In this document: positions 6,582 through 12,320 of the stretch, piece after piece
How the letters are laid out: every line of letters starts with the position of its first letter
Position numbering within the stretch: position 1 is the first letter of the stretch
NCBI GenBank assembly: GCA_012510335.1
Contig: JAAZIF010000099.1
Location: 1 to 12,379, forward strand
Reading direction: 5' to 3'
Source of the DNA: Methanomicrobiales archaeon
Lineage (GTDB): Archaea; Halobacteriota; Methanomicrobia; Methanomicrobiales; Methanoculleaceae
DNA length: 12,379 nucleotides
Notes under the pieces: model-generated
Databases searched by the model: none
What the model saw: only the letters and a program-made list of their open reading frames with translations
Told to the model about the DNA's origin: nothing
Program-made: the position numbers and the translations under genes

Positions 6582-7508
6582 ATGAAGATCGAGCGAGATG
6601 AGGTCTGCATCTTCATCCCCACTCTTAACGAGGCTCCGACGATCGGCGATCTGGTCAGGGAGTTTCAGGATCGGGGTTTTAAGAATATCTTCGTCATGGA
6701 CGGAAACAGCACCGACGGCACCCCTGATATAGCACTGGCCGCAGGGGCGACCGTCCGGACGCAGACCGGAAAAGGGAAGGGTAACGCCATCATCGAGGCC
6801 GTTGAGGCCATCGACAGGCCTTTTGTGCTTATGCTCGATGGTGACGGCACCTACTCTCCCGATGATGCTGAGAAGATGCTCGATCCGCTCGCCCTCGGGT
6901 TTGACCATGTCATAGGCAACCGCCTCACAGACCCGGATGCCGGGGCGTTCACCCGGCTAAATCTCCTGGGCAACCAGATCCTCAACCTGACGTTCAAGAT
7001 CGCCCACGGGAGAGACCTCCACGATATCCTCTCCGGCTACCGTGCCTTTACCCTCCGCTCGATCAGGCAGATGACCCTCAAAGAGGCGGGGTTTGAGATC
7101 GAGACCGAGATGGCGGTCGAGGCTGTGAGGAACGGGCAGCGGATCACGGTCGTCCCGGTCCGGTATCTCTCAAGACCCGGCACGGTCACCAAACTGGACC
7201 CTTTTCAGGATGGTGTGAGGATATTCTCGACCATATACCGCCTGGCAAAGATGAACAACCCTATCTTTTACTTCGGGATCATAGGGCTCTTAATATCGCT
7301 CGCAGGAGGCATCACCGGCGTATACGTTGTCCTCGAATGGCTCAAGAACATCGAACACCTGCCGCTCACCATCCTCACTGTCCTCCTGATCACGATAGGC
7401 TTTCAGATCTTCATGTTCGGCGTTATCAGTGACATGCTTCTCGGGTTTCACCGCGAGATCATACACCAGATCGAGCAGTTATACAACCCGCCCAGGCCTC
7501 CCCGATAG
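6582..7508 (+). CDS. Membrane-anchored family 2 glycosyltransferase, AglJ-like (dolichol-phosphate sugar transferase)
   Basis: Family 2 glycosyltransferases of the AglJ / dolichol-phosphate-hexose type load a sugar from a nucleotide donor onto the lipid carrier on the cytosolic face of the membrane; in haloarchaea AglJ adds the first sugar of the N-glycan. Seen from M at 6582 (308 residues): IPTLNE at 12-17, DGNSTDGT at 40-47, the metal-binding D-x-D in LDGDGTY (D86, D88), and ILSGYRAF downstream, which fits the acceptor side. Two C-terminal membrane helices lie at about 229-252 and 260-286. The frame opens at an ATG at 6552, 10 residues earlier; 6582 is favoured because the family begins just before the first strand and a TATA-like element suits it. 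The last 30 bp overlap the convergent aldolase gene. The sugar and carrier cannot be read from sequence. Confidence 0.85.
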   Translation: MKIERDEVCIFIPTLNEAPTIGDLVREFQDRGFKNIFVMDGNSTDGTPDIALAAGATVRTQTGKGKGNAIIEAVEAIDRPFVLMLDGDGTYSPDDAEKMLDPLALGFDHVIGNRLTDPDAGAFTRLNLLGNQILNLTFKIAHGRDLHDILSGYRAFTLRSIRQMTLKEAGFEIETEMAVEAVRNGQRITVVPVRYLSRPGTVTKLDPFQDGVRIFSTIYRLAKMNNPIFYFGIIGLLISLAGGITGVYVVLEWLKNIEHLPLTILTVLLITIGFQIFMFGVISDMLLGFHREIIHQIEQLYNPPRPPR

Positions 7509-8051
7509 GAGCAGAACCCGGCAGGAGTGTTCTACGATCGAGGTGTAGATGTACGCCTCATCGAGTGTTTTGCCGGCGGCAACCGTCCCGTGGCCGCGGA
7601 TGATGGCGATACGGCTGCCGCGAAGTGCCTCTGCAGCGTTCCGGGCAACCTCATCGGTTCCCGGCTCCCCCCCGATTACCGGGATCTCCGGGCAGAGGAT
7701 CCCGCCTTCGCTGTCGATCGGCCGGATCAGGTCGGTATCGAATGAGGCGGCGACGGCATGGACCGGGTGGGCATGGACGATCGCGATATGGGGGGTCTTT
7801 TTGTAGACCTCCCGGTGGACCCGGTACTCGCTTGAGGCTTCTGGGGGGGCCTCTCCGTCTTCTGGCACGAACGCCGGCATCTCCCGGCAGTCCAGGTAGG
7901 CGCCGGTCCGTGTGATGTAAAACCCTCTTTCGGCGCGCACACTCATGTTCCCGAAATTCGCTCCGACAAGCCCCTCGAGAAAGAGGCGCTTCCCTATCCG
8001 TTCAAACTCCCGGTCAAGCATGGTACTGATGGGTTTAGCGTTTCCGGGCAT
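7479..8051 (-). CDS. Class II aldolase/adducin family protein (L-fuculose-phosphate-aldolase-like)
   Basis: Class II aldolases of the FucA/adducin type are zinc enzymes that cleave sugar phosphates. The methanogen homologue MJ1418 makes L-fuculose-1-phosphate or lactaldehyde and was proposed to serve coenzyme F420 synthesis. Seen in 190 residues: GNMSVR at 34-39, the catalytic glutamate position E75 in SSEYRVHREVY, zinc ligands H93 and H95 in IVHAHPVHA, and the third ligand H154 in IRGHGTVAAG. All catalytic features are present. The ATG at 8051 is taken; another in-frame ATG at 8021 (MLDREFERIGKRLF) is a credible alternative and fits the usual N-terminus better. Neither has a strong ribosome-binding site. 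The upstream interval carries a large inverted repeat at 8092-8152. Its exact substrate is unknown. Confidence 0.88.
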   Translation of the reverse strand: MPGNAKPISTMLDREFERIGKRLFLEGLVGANFGNMSVRAERGFYITRTGAYLDCREMPAFVPEDGEAPPEASSEYRVHREVYKKTPHIAIVHAHPVHAVAASFDTDLIRPIDSEGGILCPEIPVIGGEPGTDEVARNAAEALRGSRIAIIRGHGTVAAGKTLDEAYIYTSIVEHSCRVLLLSGRPGRVV

Positions 8052-8091
8052 AAGTGCGCCGGATCAACCCGTGCGGAAACCTGCGGGGGAT

Positions 8092-8152
8092 CCTCAAAGT
8101 CCCGGCAGATAACGCGGTCTTATGTGGACCTGGTGCCGGGATCCTGTTGAGG
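8092..8152 (-). promoter_or_regulatory. Nested stem-loop upstream of the aldolase gene
   Basis: Inverted arms CCTCAA (8092-8097) with TTGAGG (8147-8152) enclose CCCGGCA (8101-8107) with TGCCGGG (8134-8140). The inner loop contains a further GGTC/GACC pair (8116-8130). The whole folds as a 61-nt element with bulges, about 40-100 nt before the aldolase start and after the thioredoxin stop, on the transcript strand of both. It matches no riboswitch I recognise. It could be a leader regulator or a 3' end structure. No T-run follows it, so a bacterial-style terminator is not supported. Confidence 0.45.
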
Positions 8153-8250
8153 AGGAGGAGCGTTGCGCTCTCGACAGGAGGTCCGTCATCGCAGGCCTGC
8201 CTGGTGCCATGCCCTCCCCGATATCACCGGTTCCGCCGACTATGCAGATC

Positions 8251-8538
8251 TTACTGGTCCACCAGCGGTTTTAAGATCTTCTCGAGTGCCTCCAGGCTCT
8301 GGACACCCACCAGTTTCTTGATGAGAACCCCGTCTTTCTCGATGACGAGCGTGGGTACAAACTGGAGGTCGTATTTCGTGGCATACCGCCTCGTCTCTTC
8401 GGAGTCGATACCGACATCGATCTTCCTTATATCGACCTTATCGCCCATCCTCTCTCTGAGCTTCTCGATGATCGGTGTCTGCTGGTGGCACGGACCGCAC
8501 CACTCGGCGAAAAAGTCCATTAAAACCGGTTTTCCCAT
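8251..8538 (-). CDS. Thioredoxin
   Basis: This is a small cytosolic dithiol-disulfide oxidoreductase. From the ATG at 8538 the product is 95 residues, beginning MGKPVLMDFFAEWCGPC. The active site WCGPC is complete (residues 13-17), and the cis-proline region FVPTLV is present near residue 70. Length is typical of minimal archaeal thioredoxins. The frame also has a GTG at 8556, adding MSGVEI; I prefer 8538 because GGGGTTGA just upstream can act as ribosome-binding site and the GTG lies inside a strong hairpin. The gene lies downstream of secD on the same strand, with about 40-60 bp between them. It might be co-transcribed or have its own promoter (TTTTATTG near 8577-8584, minus strand). Substrates are unknown; no partner reductase is present in the window. 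Confidence 0.95.
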   Translation of the reverse strand: MGKPVLMDFFAEWCGPCHQQTPIIEKLRERMGDKVDIRKIDVGIDSEETRRYATKYDLQFVPTLVIEKDGVLIKKLVGVQSLEALEKILKPLVDQ

Positions 8539-8546
8539 AATTTCAA

Positions 8547-8575
8547 CCCCACTCACAGAATGTGTGTGAGCGGGG
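8547..8575 (-). promoter_or_regulatory. Strong inverted repeat at the thioredoxin 5' end
   Basis: CCCC-A-CTCACA (8547-8557) pairs with TGTGAG-C-GGGG (8565-8575): 10 pairs, one A/C mismatch and a 7-nt loop. On the minus-strand transcript it falls between the secD stop and the thioredoxin ATG at 8538, and its 3' arm includes the G-run that would act as the ribosome-binding site. It may be an operator, a translation-controlling hairpin or a processing site. No T-run follows on the minus strand. Confidence 0.5.
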
Positions 8576-8598
8576 CAATAAAAGTTGTTATATGGTTG

Positions 8599-10059
8599 TT
8601 ATTTTGAGAGGATCGCCATGATAACCTTCCCGTACGCGGGCCTCGTGACCAGTATGCCGATCATGGCGCCGAGTATGGTGATTATGGCAAAGCCCCTGAG
8701 GGTGGAGAGATCCATGAGCGCCAGCGGGAGCATGGCGATGAATACCGTCGCTGCAGCCACGGCGATTATGCCGAATGCGCGCCCGTAGCGTTTCATGTAG
8801 AGGTTCGGTGAGGGTACGCGGCCTTCGTGGAGAACCTCGTCGGTGACGATGACGAGCTGGTCGATCCCGGTGCCCACCACCGCTATAAGGCCTGCTATGG
8901 AGGCGAGATCCAGTTGCTGGATGAACCGGGCTATGCCGAGCAGTATGATGATCTCGGAGAGGTTGATGGCGAGCATCGGGATCACGATCGAGGGCTCGCG
9001 GTAGCGGTAGTAGATGACGACCCCGACGGTGAGCAATGCGAGCAGCCCGGCAAGCGCGACCATGGTCTTGAAATGTTCGCCGAGCGCCGCTGGAACCGAT
9101 CCTGATCCCACGATATCCACCTTCACGGGCAGGGCGCCGGCGCGCAGGTGGATCTCGAGTGCCATCGCAGCCTCAAGCCCGGCATCACCGGTCCCGGTGG
9201 TGGCGGAGAGCGACCTGACAGGGCCTGACCGCATCTGCGCCACAAGATCCCCGGAGAGAGGAGCGCTGTAGACGGTCTCGTTGTCGAGGAGCATAACAAG
9301 GTGGTGGGCGGCCGGGTTATCGAGGGCACCGTGCTCGATGGCGGCCTCACGAAACGCCTGGGCACCTGTATCGGAGAACGTGAACCCGACACCCCACGTC
9401 TGGTACTGGGGATCTTTCTGCGGCAGACCGACGCTGGTGATCCGGTCCCCGAAGAGGACATGCTCGGTCTCGTCCCCGGTCGTCTGGATACGGATCTCAA
9501 ATATCCCCTGCTTGCCGACGATCTCCTGCGCGGTCGCCATATCTACGCCAGCGAGTTCAATCCGCACGTACTGCGGATACTCGCTCCTTGTCGGGGTGAG
9601 CAGGTTGATCTTTGCATCCTGCATACCGAGAGCGTTCACCTTCTTGCTGAGGATCCGCTTTACGTCATCAGCTGTGTACGGGGATACACCCTCATGGTAG
9701 GTGACGATCTTTGCGCCCGATGCTGCAAATATCGGTTCGATATCGGCGCGTGGGACGCTCTTCCGGATCTCGAGGTGGTCCGCATCGATCTGGATGACAT
9801 CTGCTTCCAGCGTTTTCTGGAGGTTCTCTATGAGGTCTCCGACCGGTTTTTCGGTGGAGTAGCCCACGACAACGGACTGAAACTCCATCTGCAGCCATGA
9901 ACCGCCCTCAAGGTCGAGGCCGAACTGGAGGTTCCCCTCAAGCCCCTTCTCCAGGTTCGGGGGGACCAGGTATATGCCGGCGAGGGAGCCTATGACCAGT
10001 ACGAGAAGCAGGGCGATCCGCCAGTCCTTTATGAGGTTGATGATTTTATCTCTCTTCAT
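8599..10059 (-). CDS. secD: Protein-export membrane protein SecD
   Basis: SecD, with SecF, assists protein translocation through SecYEG at the cytoplasmic membrane, using the ion gradient in bacteria; archaea have the pair without SecA. Seen in 486 residues: one N-terminal membrane helix (about 13-32), the extracytoplasmic P1-like start FGLDLEGGSWLQME, a large soluble domain to about 320, then five C-terminal helices (about 325-480) with LASIAGLIAVVGTGIDQLVIVTDE, the equivalent of the bacterial GxAVDANVxxxER helix. The ATG overlaps the secF stop as ATGA, so translation is coupled. SecF precedes SecD here, the reverse of the E. coli order, and no yajC is present. Length and helices are complete. 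An inverted repeat lies just beyond its stop, at the thioredoxin start. Confidence 0.95.
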   Translation of the reverse strand: MKRDKIINLIKDWRIALLLVLVIGSLAGIYLVPPNLEKGLEGNLQFGLDLEGGSWLQMEFQSVVVGYSTEKPVGDLIENLQKTLEADVIQIDADHLEIRKSVPRADIEPIFAASGAKIVTYHEGVSPYTADDVKRILSKKVNALGMQDAKINLLTPTRSEYPQYVRIELAGVDMATAQEIVGKQGIFEIRIQTTGDETEHVLFGDRITSVGLPQKDPQYQTWGVGFTFSDTGAQAFREAAIEHGALDNPAAHHLVMLLDNETVYSAPLSGDLVAQMRSGPVRSLSATTGTGDAGLEAAMALEIHLRAGALPVKVDIVGSGSVPAALGEHFKTMVALAGLLALLTVGVVIYYRYREPSIVIPMLAINLSEIIILLGIARFIQQLDLASIAGLIAVVGTGIDQLVIVTDEVLHEGRVPSPNLYMKRYGRAFGIIAVAAATVFIAMLPLALMDLSTLRGFAIITILGAMIGILVTRPAYGKVIMAILSK

Positions 10060-10910
10060 CTTTTATCGCTCCGGAGGACGTATCCCTTGAGGATCCCGGC
10101 GTTCAGCATCCAGGTATTCATCAGGTCGACAAGGAGCCCGATGATGAGGACGCTTGCGATCTCGCTTATGATCTGGATCTGCCCCACCGTTGAGACGACC
10201 CACATGGCGGCGATCGCCGAGAGCGTCGTTGTCGTCATTATGATCCCGGTCCTGAAGGCCCCGGAGAGTTTGTCGTCGAGTTTTCCCTTGCGCTTGAGCA
10301 CCCGAGTTGTGAGCAGGATGTCGCTGTCCACCGAGTAGCCTATCAGCATGAGCAGGGCCGCCGTCGTCCCGAGGGAGAGTGGTATGCCGATGACCTGCAT
10401 GATTGAGGCGGTGATGACGATATCGGAGAGGGCGGCAAGGACGACCGCGCCAGCCGGTATCAGATCCCGGAATGCGATGAGAACCACGATGGACATCCCG
10501 ACAAACGAGAGGATCACGGCGAAGAAGGCCTGGCTCTGGAGCGTCTTTCCAAAAGTCTCCCCGATCTGGTCCACCTTCGCGTCTGGGTATCTTGAGTTGA
10601 TGAGCATGCTCAGGCTCTGGTATTGGGAGTCGTCCATGGGGCCGAACTGGATGTATTTCCCGCTGCCGATGCCCTCGCCCACCGATAACAGCGGATACCC
10701 CGCAAACGTCGCCTCGATCGTCTCCCTGCTGTCTGAGGTGAAGACCGTGACCGCCGTTCCTCCTGCAAAATCGATGCCGGGCTGCAGGGGCAGGCCGGTG
10801 GTGAGCGTGGTATAACCGAGCACCATCCCGGCTATGATGAGGAGAACGATGGGCAGCGCTACCATCTGCCGCGGAGAGTACCTGTTGATGTCGTATCTGG
10901 CAAATTCCAT
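10056..10910 (-). CDS. secF: Protein-export membrane protein SecF
   Basis: This is the partner of SecD in the membrane complex that helps exported proteins leave SecYEG. Seen in 284 residues: a first membrane helix at about 17-37, the family motif PGIDFAGGT at about 44-52, a soluble domain to about 125, and five further helices including LIGYSVDSDILLTTRVLKRKGK, the SecF signature helix with its charged tail. The length is normal for archaeal SecF. The ATG at 10910 has no ribosome-binding site. TATA-like sequences lie upstream on the minus strand, TTTAA near 10938-10943 and GAATATAAGG near 10982-10991; I cannot choose between them. It is the first gene of a secF-secD unit and may extend into the thioredoxin gene. 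The gene-poor region 10911-11683 lies on its upstream side. Confidence 0.95.
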   Translation of the reverse strand: MEFARYDINRYSPRQMVALPIVLLIIAGMVLGYTTLTTGLPLQPGIDFAGGTAVTVFTSDSRETIEATFAGYPLLSVGEGIGSGKYIQFGPMDDSQYQSLSMLINSRYPDAKVDQIGETFGKTLQSQAFFAVILSFVGMSIVVLIAFRDLIPAGAVVLAALSDIVITASIMQVIGIPLSLGTTAALLMLIGYSVDSDILLTTRVLKRKGKLDDKLSGAFRTGIIMTTTTLSAIAAMWVVSTVGQIQIISEIASVLIIGLLVDLMNTWMLNAGILKGYVLRSDKR

Positions 10911-10996
10911 GCTGTATTAGTGTACGGCAGTGATAGGTTAAAGAATTGCTCATATGCATGACATAGAAAGCCAGAATCCGGCCTTATATTCTCATA

Positions 10997-11029
10997 GCGC
11001 TCCGAAAATCGCCTGGTAAGCGGGAGCGC
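10997..11029. repeat. Inverted repeat GCGCTCC/GGAGCGC
   Basis: GCGCTCC at 10997-11003 pairs perfectly with GGAGCGC at 11023-11029 across a 19-nt loop. It lies about 90-120 bp upstream of secF, just beyond a TATA-like TTATATT. An operator or RNA hairpin are both possible; chance occurrence in GC-rich DNA is not excluded. Confidence 0.35.
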
Positions 11030-11182
11030 GCCAGAGGGTCTGGATCTTCTGCATGGCGCAGGGCCCACTCTCAATACCCGGGAGGTTCCCACGTTCGTAT
11101 CACGAGCTGAGGAGTCGCCCACTCGCCATCTCCGGGGGAGATCCCGGCGCTGCCCGGGGTCAGCCACCGCCTTCTGCCGTCC

Positions 11183-11245
11183 CTCGCGCGGGGCGCGAAG
11201 GGTGGCCGATTGCGTGCCGGCAGCTTCACCTCGCGCGGGGCGCGA
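11183..11245. repeat. Two copies of a 16-nt GC palindrome
   Basis: CTCGCGCGGGGCGCGA occurs at 11183-11198 and again at 11230-11245, 47 bp apart. Each copy is itself an inverted repeat, TCGCGC-GGG-GCGCGA, extended to a 7-bp stem in the second copy. Between them sits a perfect 8-mer palindrome TGCCGGCA (11215-11222). The copies are exact while the flanks differ, so this is not a simple recent duplication. It could be a paired protein-binding site or two RNA hairpins. Confidence 0.6.
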
Positions 11246-11267
11246 GCGGCAAAATAGTGGCCAGAAC

Positions 11268-11435
11268 CACATGAGATATGGGGTCGCATGTGTACCGGAT
11301 GAAAAAGGGGCAGGCATTTTCATGGAATAATGCACTACCCCCTTCGCTCCGGAAGCCTGAAAAGGTCCGGGTCCTCCCCTTGCGAGAGGAGGAGAGGCTT
11401 TCTGACTCACGATCATCGGAAGACCGCACAAAGCC
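11268..11435. ncRNA. Candidate structured RNA: five consecutive stem-loops
   Basis: Successive, non-overlapping inverted repeats are visible: CACATG/CATGTG (11268-11273 with 11287-11292); ATGAAAA/TTTTCAT (11299-11305 with 11317-11323); CCGGA-ag-CCT closed by a GAAA tetraloop with AGG-TCCGG (11349-11370); TCCTCC/GGAGGA (11372-11377 with 11388-11393); and GGCTTT/AAAGCC (11396-11401 with 11430-11435), which encloses a small CGG-AAGA-CCG hairpin. No convincing ORF covers the segment. Strand, ends and promoter are not determined and no known RNA family is recognised, so this is a hypothesis. Confidence 0.3.
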
Positions 11436-11474
11436 CCTGGAACCTCAAGCATACAGATGAAAAGGCGGGGGCGT

Positions 11475-11585
11475 TTACATACGAAAGCGTTTCAGGACAT
11501 TCACGAGCTGCCTCTCGCTTGCGCCGCCGGTAAATTCTGCACCGATAAACCCTTCCCTGTATAAGAAGGATGCTGCATCATCCAT
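11475..11585 (-). CDS. Possible small protein or gene remnant
   Basis: A 36-residue frame starting MDDAASFLYREGFIGAEF and ending LVNVLKRFRM has sensible protein-like composition with balanced charges. The open frame continues upstream to about 11693, but that part is AT-rich, runs through the DUF2551 promoter and overlaps its start, so it is unlikely to be coding. The start is uncertain: the ATG at 11585 or a CTG near 11600. In another frame a GGAG precedes an ATG near 11625, so a frameshifted longer gene is possible. I do not recognise the family. It may be a short real gene, the remains of one, or chance. Confidence 0.3.
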   Translation of the reverse strand: MDDAASFLYREGFIGAEFTGGASERQLVNVLKRFRM

Positions 11586-11651
11586 ATCGTATTCTGTCAG
11601 ACAACTGTCGTCCCCGGGGCATAATCTCCGGTTATACGAATGAAAAGAAAA

Positions 11652-11664
11652 GATATATATAAAA
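11652..11664 (+). promoter_or_regulatory. TATA box of the DUF2551 gene
   Basis: GATATATATAAAA, preceded by purine-rich AAAAGAAAA (BRE-like), is centred about 26 bp before the ATG at 11684. No ribosome-binding site lies between them (CACAAACAAATATG). This is the pattern of a leaderless archaeal transcript. Confidence 0.75.
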
Positions 11665-11683
11665 TACCGAATCACAAACAAAT

Positions 11684-11998
11684 ATGAGATCACCCTCTGA
11701 GCTCAAACTAGAGATCGAGACTCGACTCAAAGGTTATCTCTCACGGGACCGGGATGGCATCCGGCACGAGCTGCTCAACCTCTTTGTGAAGATACGATCT
11801 CTGACCATACCTCAGATCTACGAGAGATTGCAGGAGCAGTTCTCTATCAGTTATCACTCTGTTGCATCCATGGTCGGCATCATCGCGTCCCGGATAGGCA
11901 TCCTGCGCGTGAGGCGGAACGCGGAGGGGACAAACACCGTTTACGAGCTGAAGGATCAGTACGTGGATGTGGTGACAGACATCCTCGGGACGACATAG
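11684..11998 (+). CDS. DUF2551 family protein, winged-helix-like
   Basis: This is a small basic protein of 104 residues beginning MRSPSELKLEIETRLKGYL. The middle, with FVKIRSLTIPQIYERLQEQFSISYHSVASMVGIIASRIGIL, reads as a helix-turn-helix, and the C-terminal RVRRNAEGTNTVYELKDQY as the wing. DUF2551 is known mainly from methanogens and its role is not established; DNA binding is inferred from the fold-like pattern. The start is supported by the TATA spacing. The next gene follows after about 55 bp on the same strand. It lies beside the inverted-repeat-rich region, so local sites could be its targets, but nothing here proves this. Confidence 0.8.
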   Translation: MRSPSELKLEIETRLKGYLSRDRDGIRHELLNLFVKIRSLTIPQIYERLQEQFSISYHSVASMVGIIASRIGILRVRRNAEGTNTVYELKDQYVDVVTDILGTT

Positions 11999-12015
11999 AA
12001 CACACAAAACACATC

Positions 12016-12053
12016 ACTTTTTACCTCTCGTGCCGATATGAGAGACTAACAAA
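12016..12053 (+). promoter_or_regulatory. Leader with TATA-like element and small inverted repeat before the last gene
   Basis: ACTTTTTACC (12016-12025) is a TATA-like sequence about 33 bp before the ATG at 12054. CTCTC...GAGAG (12025-12044) forms a 5-bp inverted repeat after it. No clear ribosome-binding site is seen. This suggests separate expression from DUF2551, although read-through is also possible. Confidence 0.35.
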
Positions 12054-12320
12054 ATGCAGAGCGATACACGGGAACCATCACTAAGCATCTATGTCTCAGA
12101 CAGAGTCCGATCGTATATACTCGGGAGGAAACGCGACTTCCGGGTAAGCACAGCCTGCAGTGGCCCCATCCTCATGCCGACATCAGTGAAACCGCCAAAA
12201 ATGACCGATCTGAAGATTCCTGTCGGTGATTACACCATTTACATATCAAGGTATCAGGCCCGCTACCTCGATTCCATCCATGAGGGGATGATCCCGATCT
12301 TCTTTGAAGATCTCCGGTGA
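12054..12320 (+). CDS. Small conserved-looking protein, possibly a degenerate IscA/HesB-like domain
   Basis: The product is 88 residues, beginning MQSDTREPSLSIYVSDRV. I do not recognise it securely. Its order of elements resembles the IscA/HesB fold: an N-terminal helix (VSDRVRSYILGRKR), a strand then a cysteine (RVSTACSGP, C35), a spacer with TDLKIPVGDYTIYIS, then YLDSIHEGMIPIFFEDL, which parallels the YLDG...IDY strand of HesB proteins. Only one cysteine is present, so normal three-cysteine iron-sulfur binding is not expected. Some methanogens have HesB-like proteins with altered cysteines. The ATG is preceded by AACAAA with no clear ribosome-binding site. The next stop is TGA at 12318. Function is not assigned. 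Confidence 0.6.
   Translation: MQSDTREPSLSIYVSDRVRSYILGRKRDFRVSTACSGPILMPTSVKPPKMTDLKIPVGDYTIYISRYQARYLDSIHEGMIPIFFEDLR

Larger units (their letters stand above)
10911..11683. other. Gene-poor region rich in inverted repeats, between secF and DUF2551
   Basis: About 770 bp with no confident gene. It contains promoter-like sequence for secF (10938-10991), a 7-bp inverted repeat at 10997-11029, two copies of a GC-rich palindrome (11183-11198 and 11230-11245), a run of consecutive stem-loops at 11268-11435, a doubtful short ORF (11475-11585, minus) and a strong TATA box for DUF2551 at 11652-11664. I found no tRNA, rRNA, RNase P or SRP RNA. A small structured RNA is possible, as is a decayed gene. 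Confidence 0.6.

Noticed and set aside
8158..8170. Small hairpin GAGCG-TTG-CGCTC downstream of the thioredoxin gene, considered as a terminator.
   Set aside because: It is short and has no T-run on the transcript strand, so termination is not supported.
8191..8200. Perfect 10-bp palindrome GCAGGCCTGC downstream of the thioredoxin gene.
   Set aside because: It has no loop and no partner site, and such short palindromes are common in GC-rich DNA.
9301..9900. A 199-codon plus-strand frame opposite secD.
   Set aside because: It is a shadow of a complete, well-conserved SecD.
10063..10959. A 298-codon minus-strand frame along secF.
   Set aside because: It is histidine/arginine-rich with no membrane character, in a different frame from the clear SecF protein.
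10972..10988. CAGAATCCGGCCTTATA resembles the conserved 3' region of RNase P RNA (AGAA..CCGGCTTAT).
   Set aside because: The rest of an RNase P RNA would have to lie in the secF coding sequence, and the other conserved segments are absent. Taken as chance.
10859..11452. A 197-codon minus-strand open frame overlapping the start of secF.
   Set aside because: Its arginine/proline/serine-rich, low-complexity translation looks like a shadow of GC-rich DNA, it overlaps the secure secF N-terminus, and it runs through several inverted repeats.
11000..11470. Possible tRNA or SRP RNA in the gene-poor region.
   Set aside because: No acceptor or T-arm pattern and no helix 8 consensus was found. The CCGGAAG string at 11349 belongs to a different hairpin.
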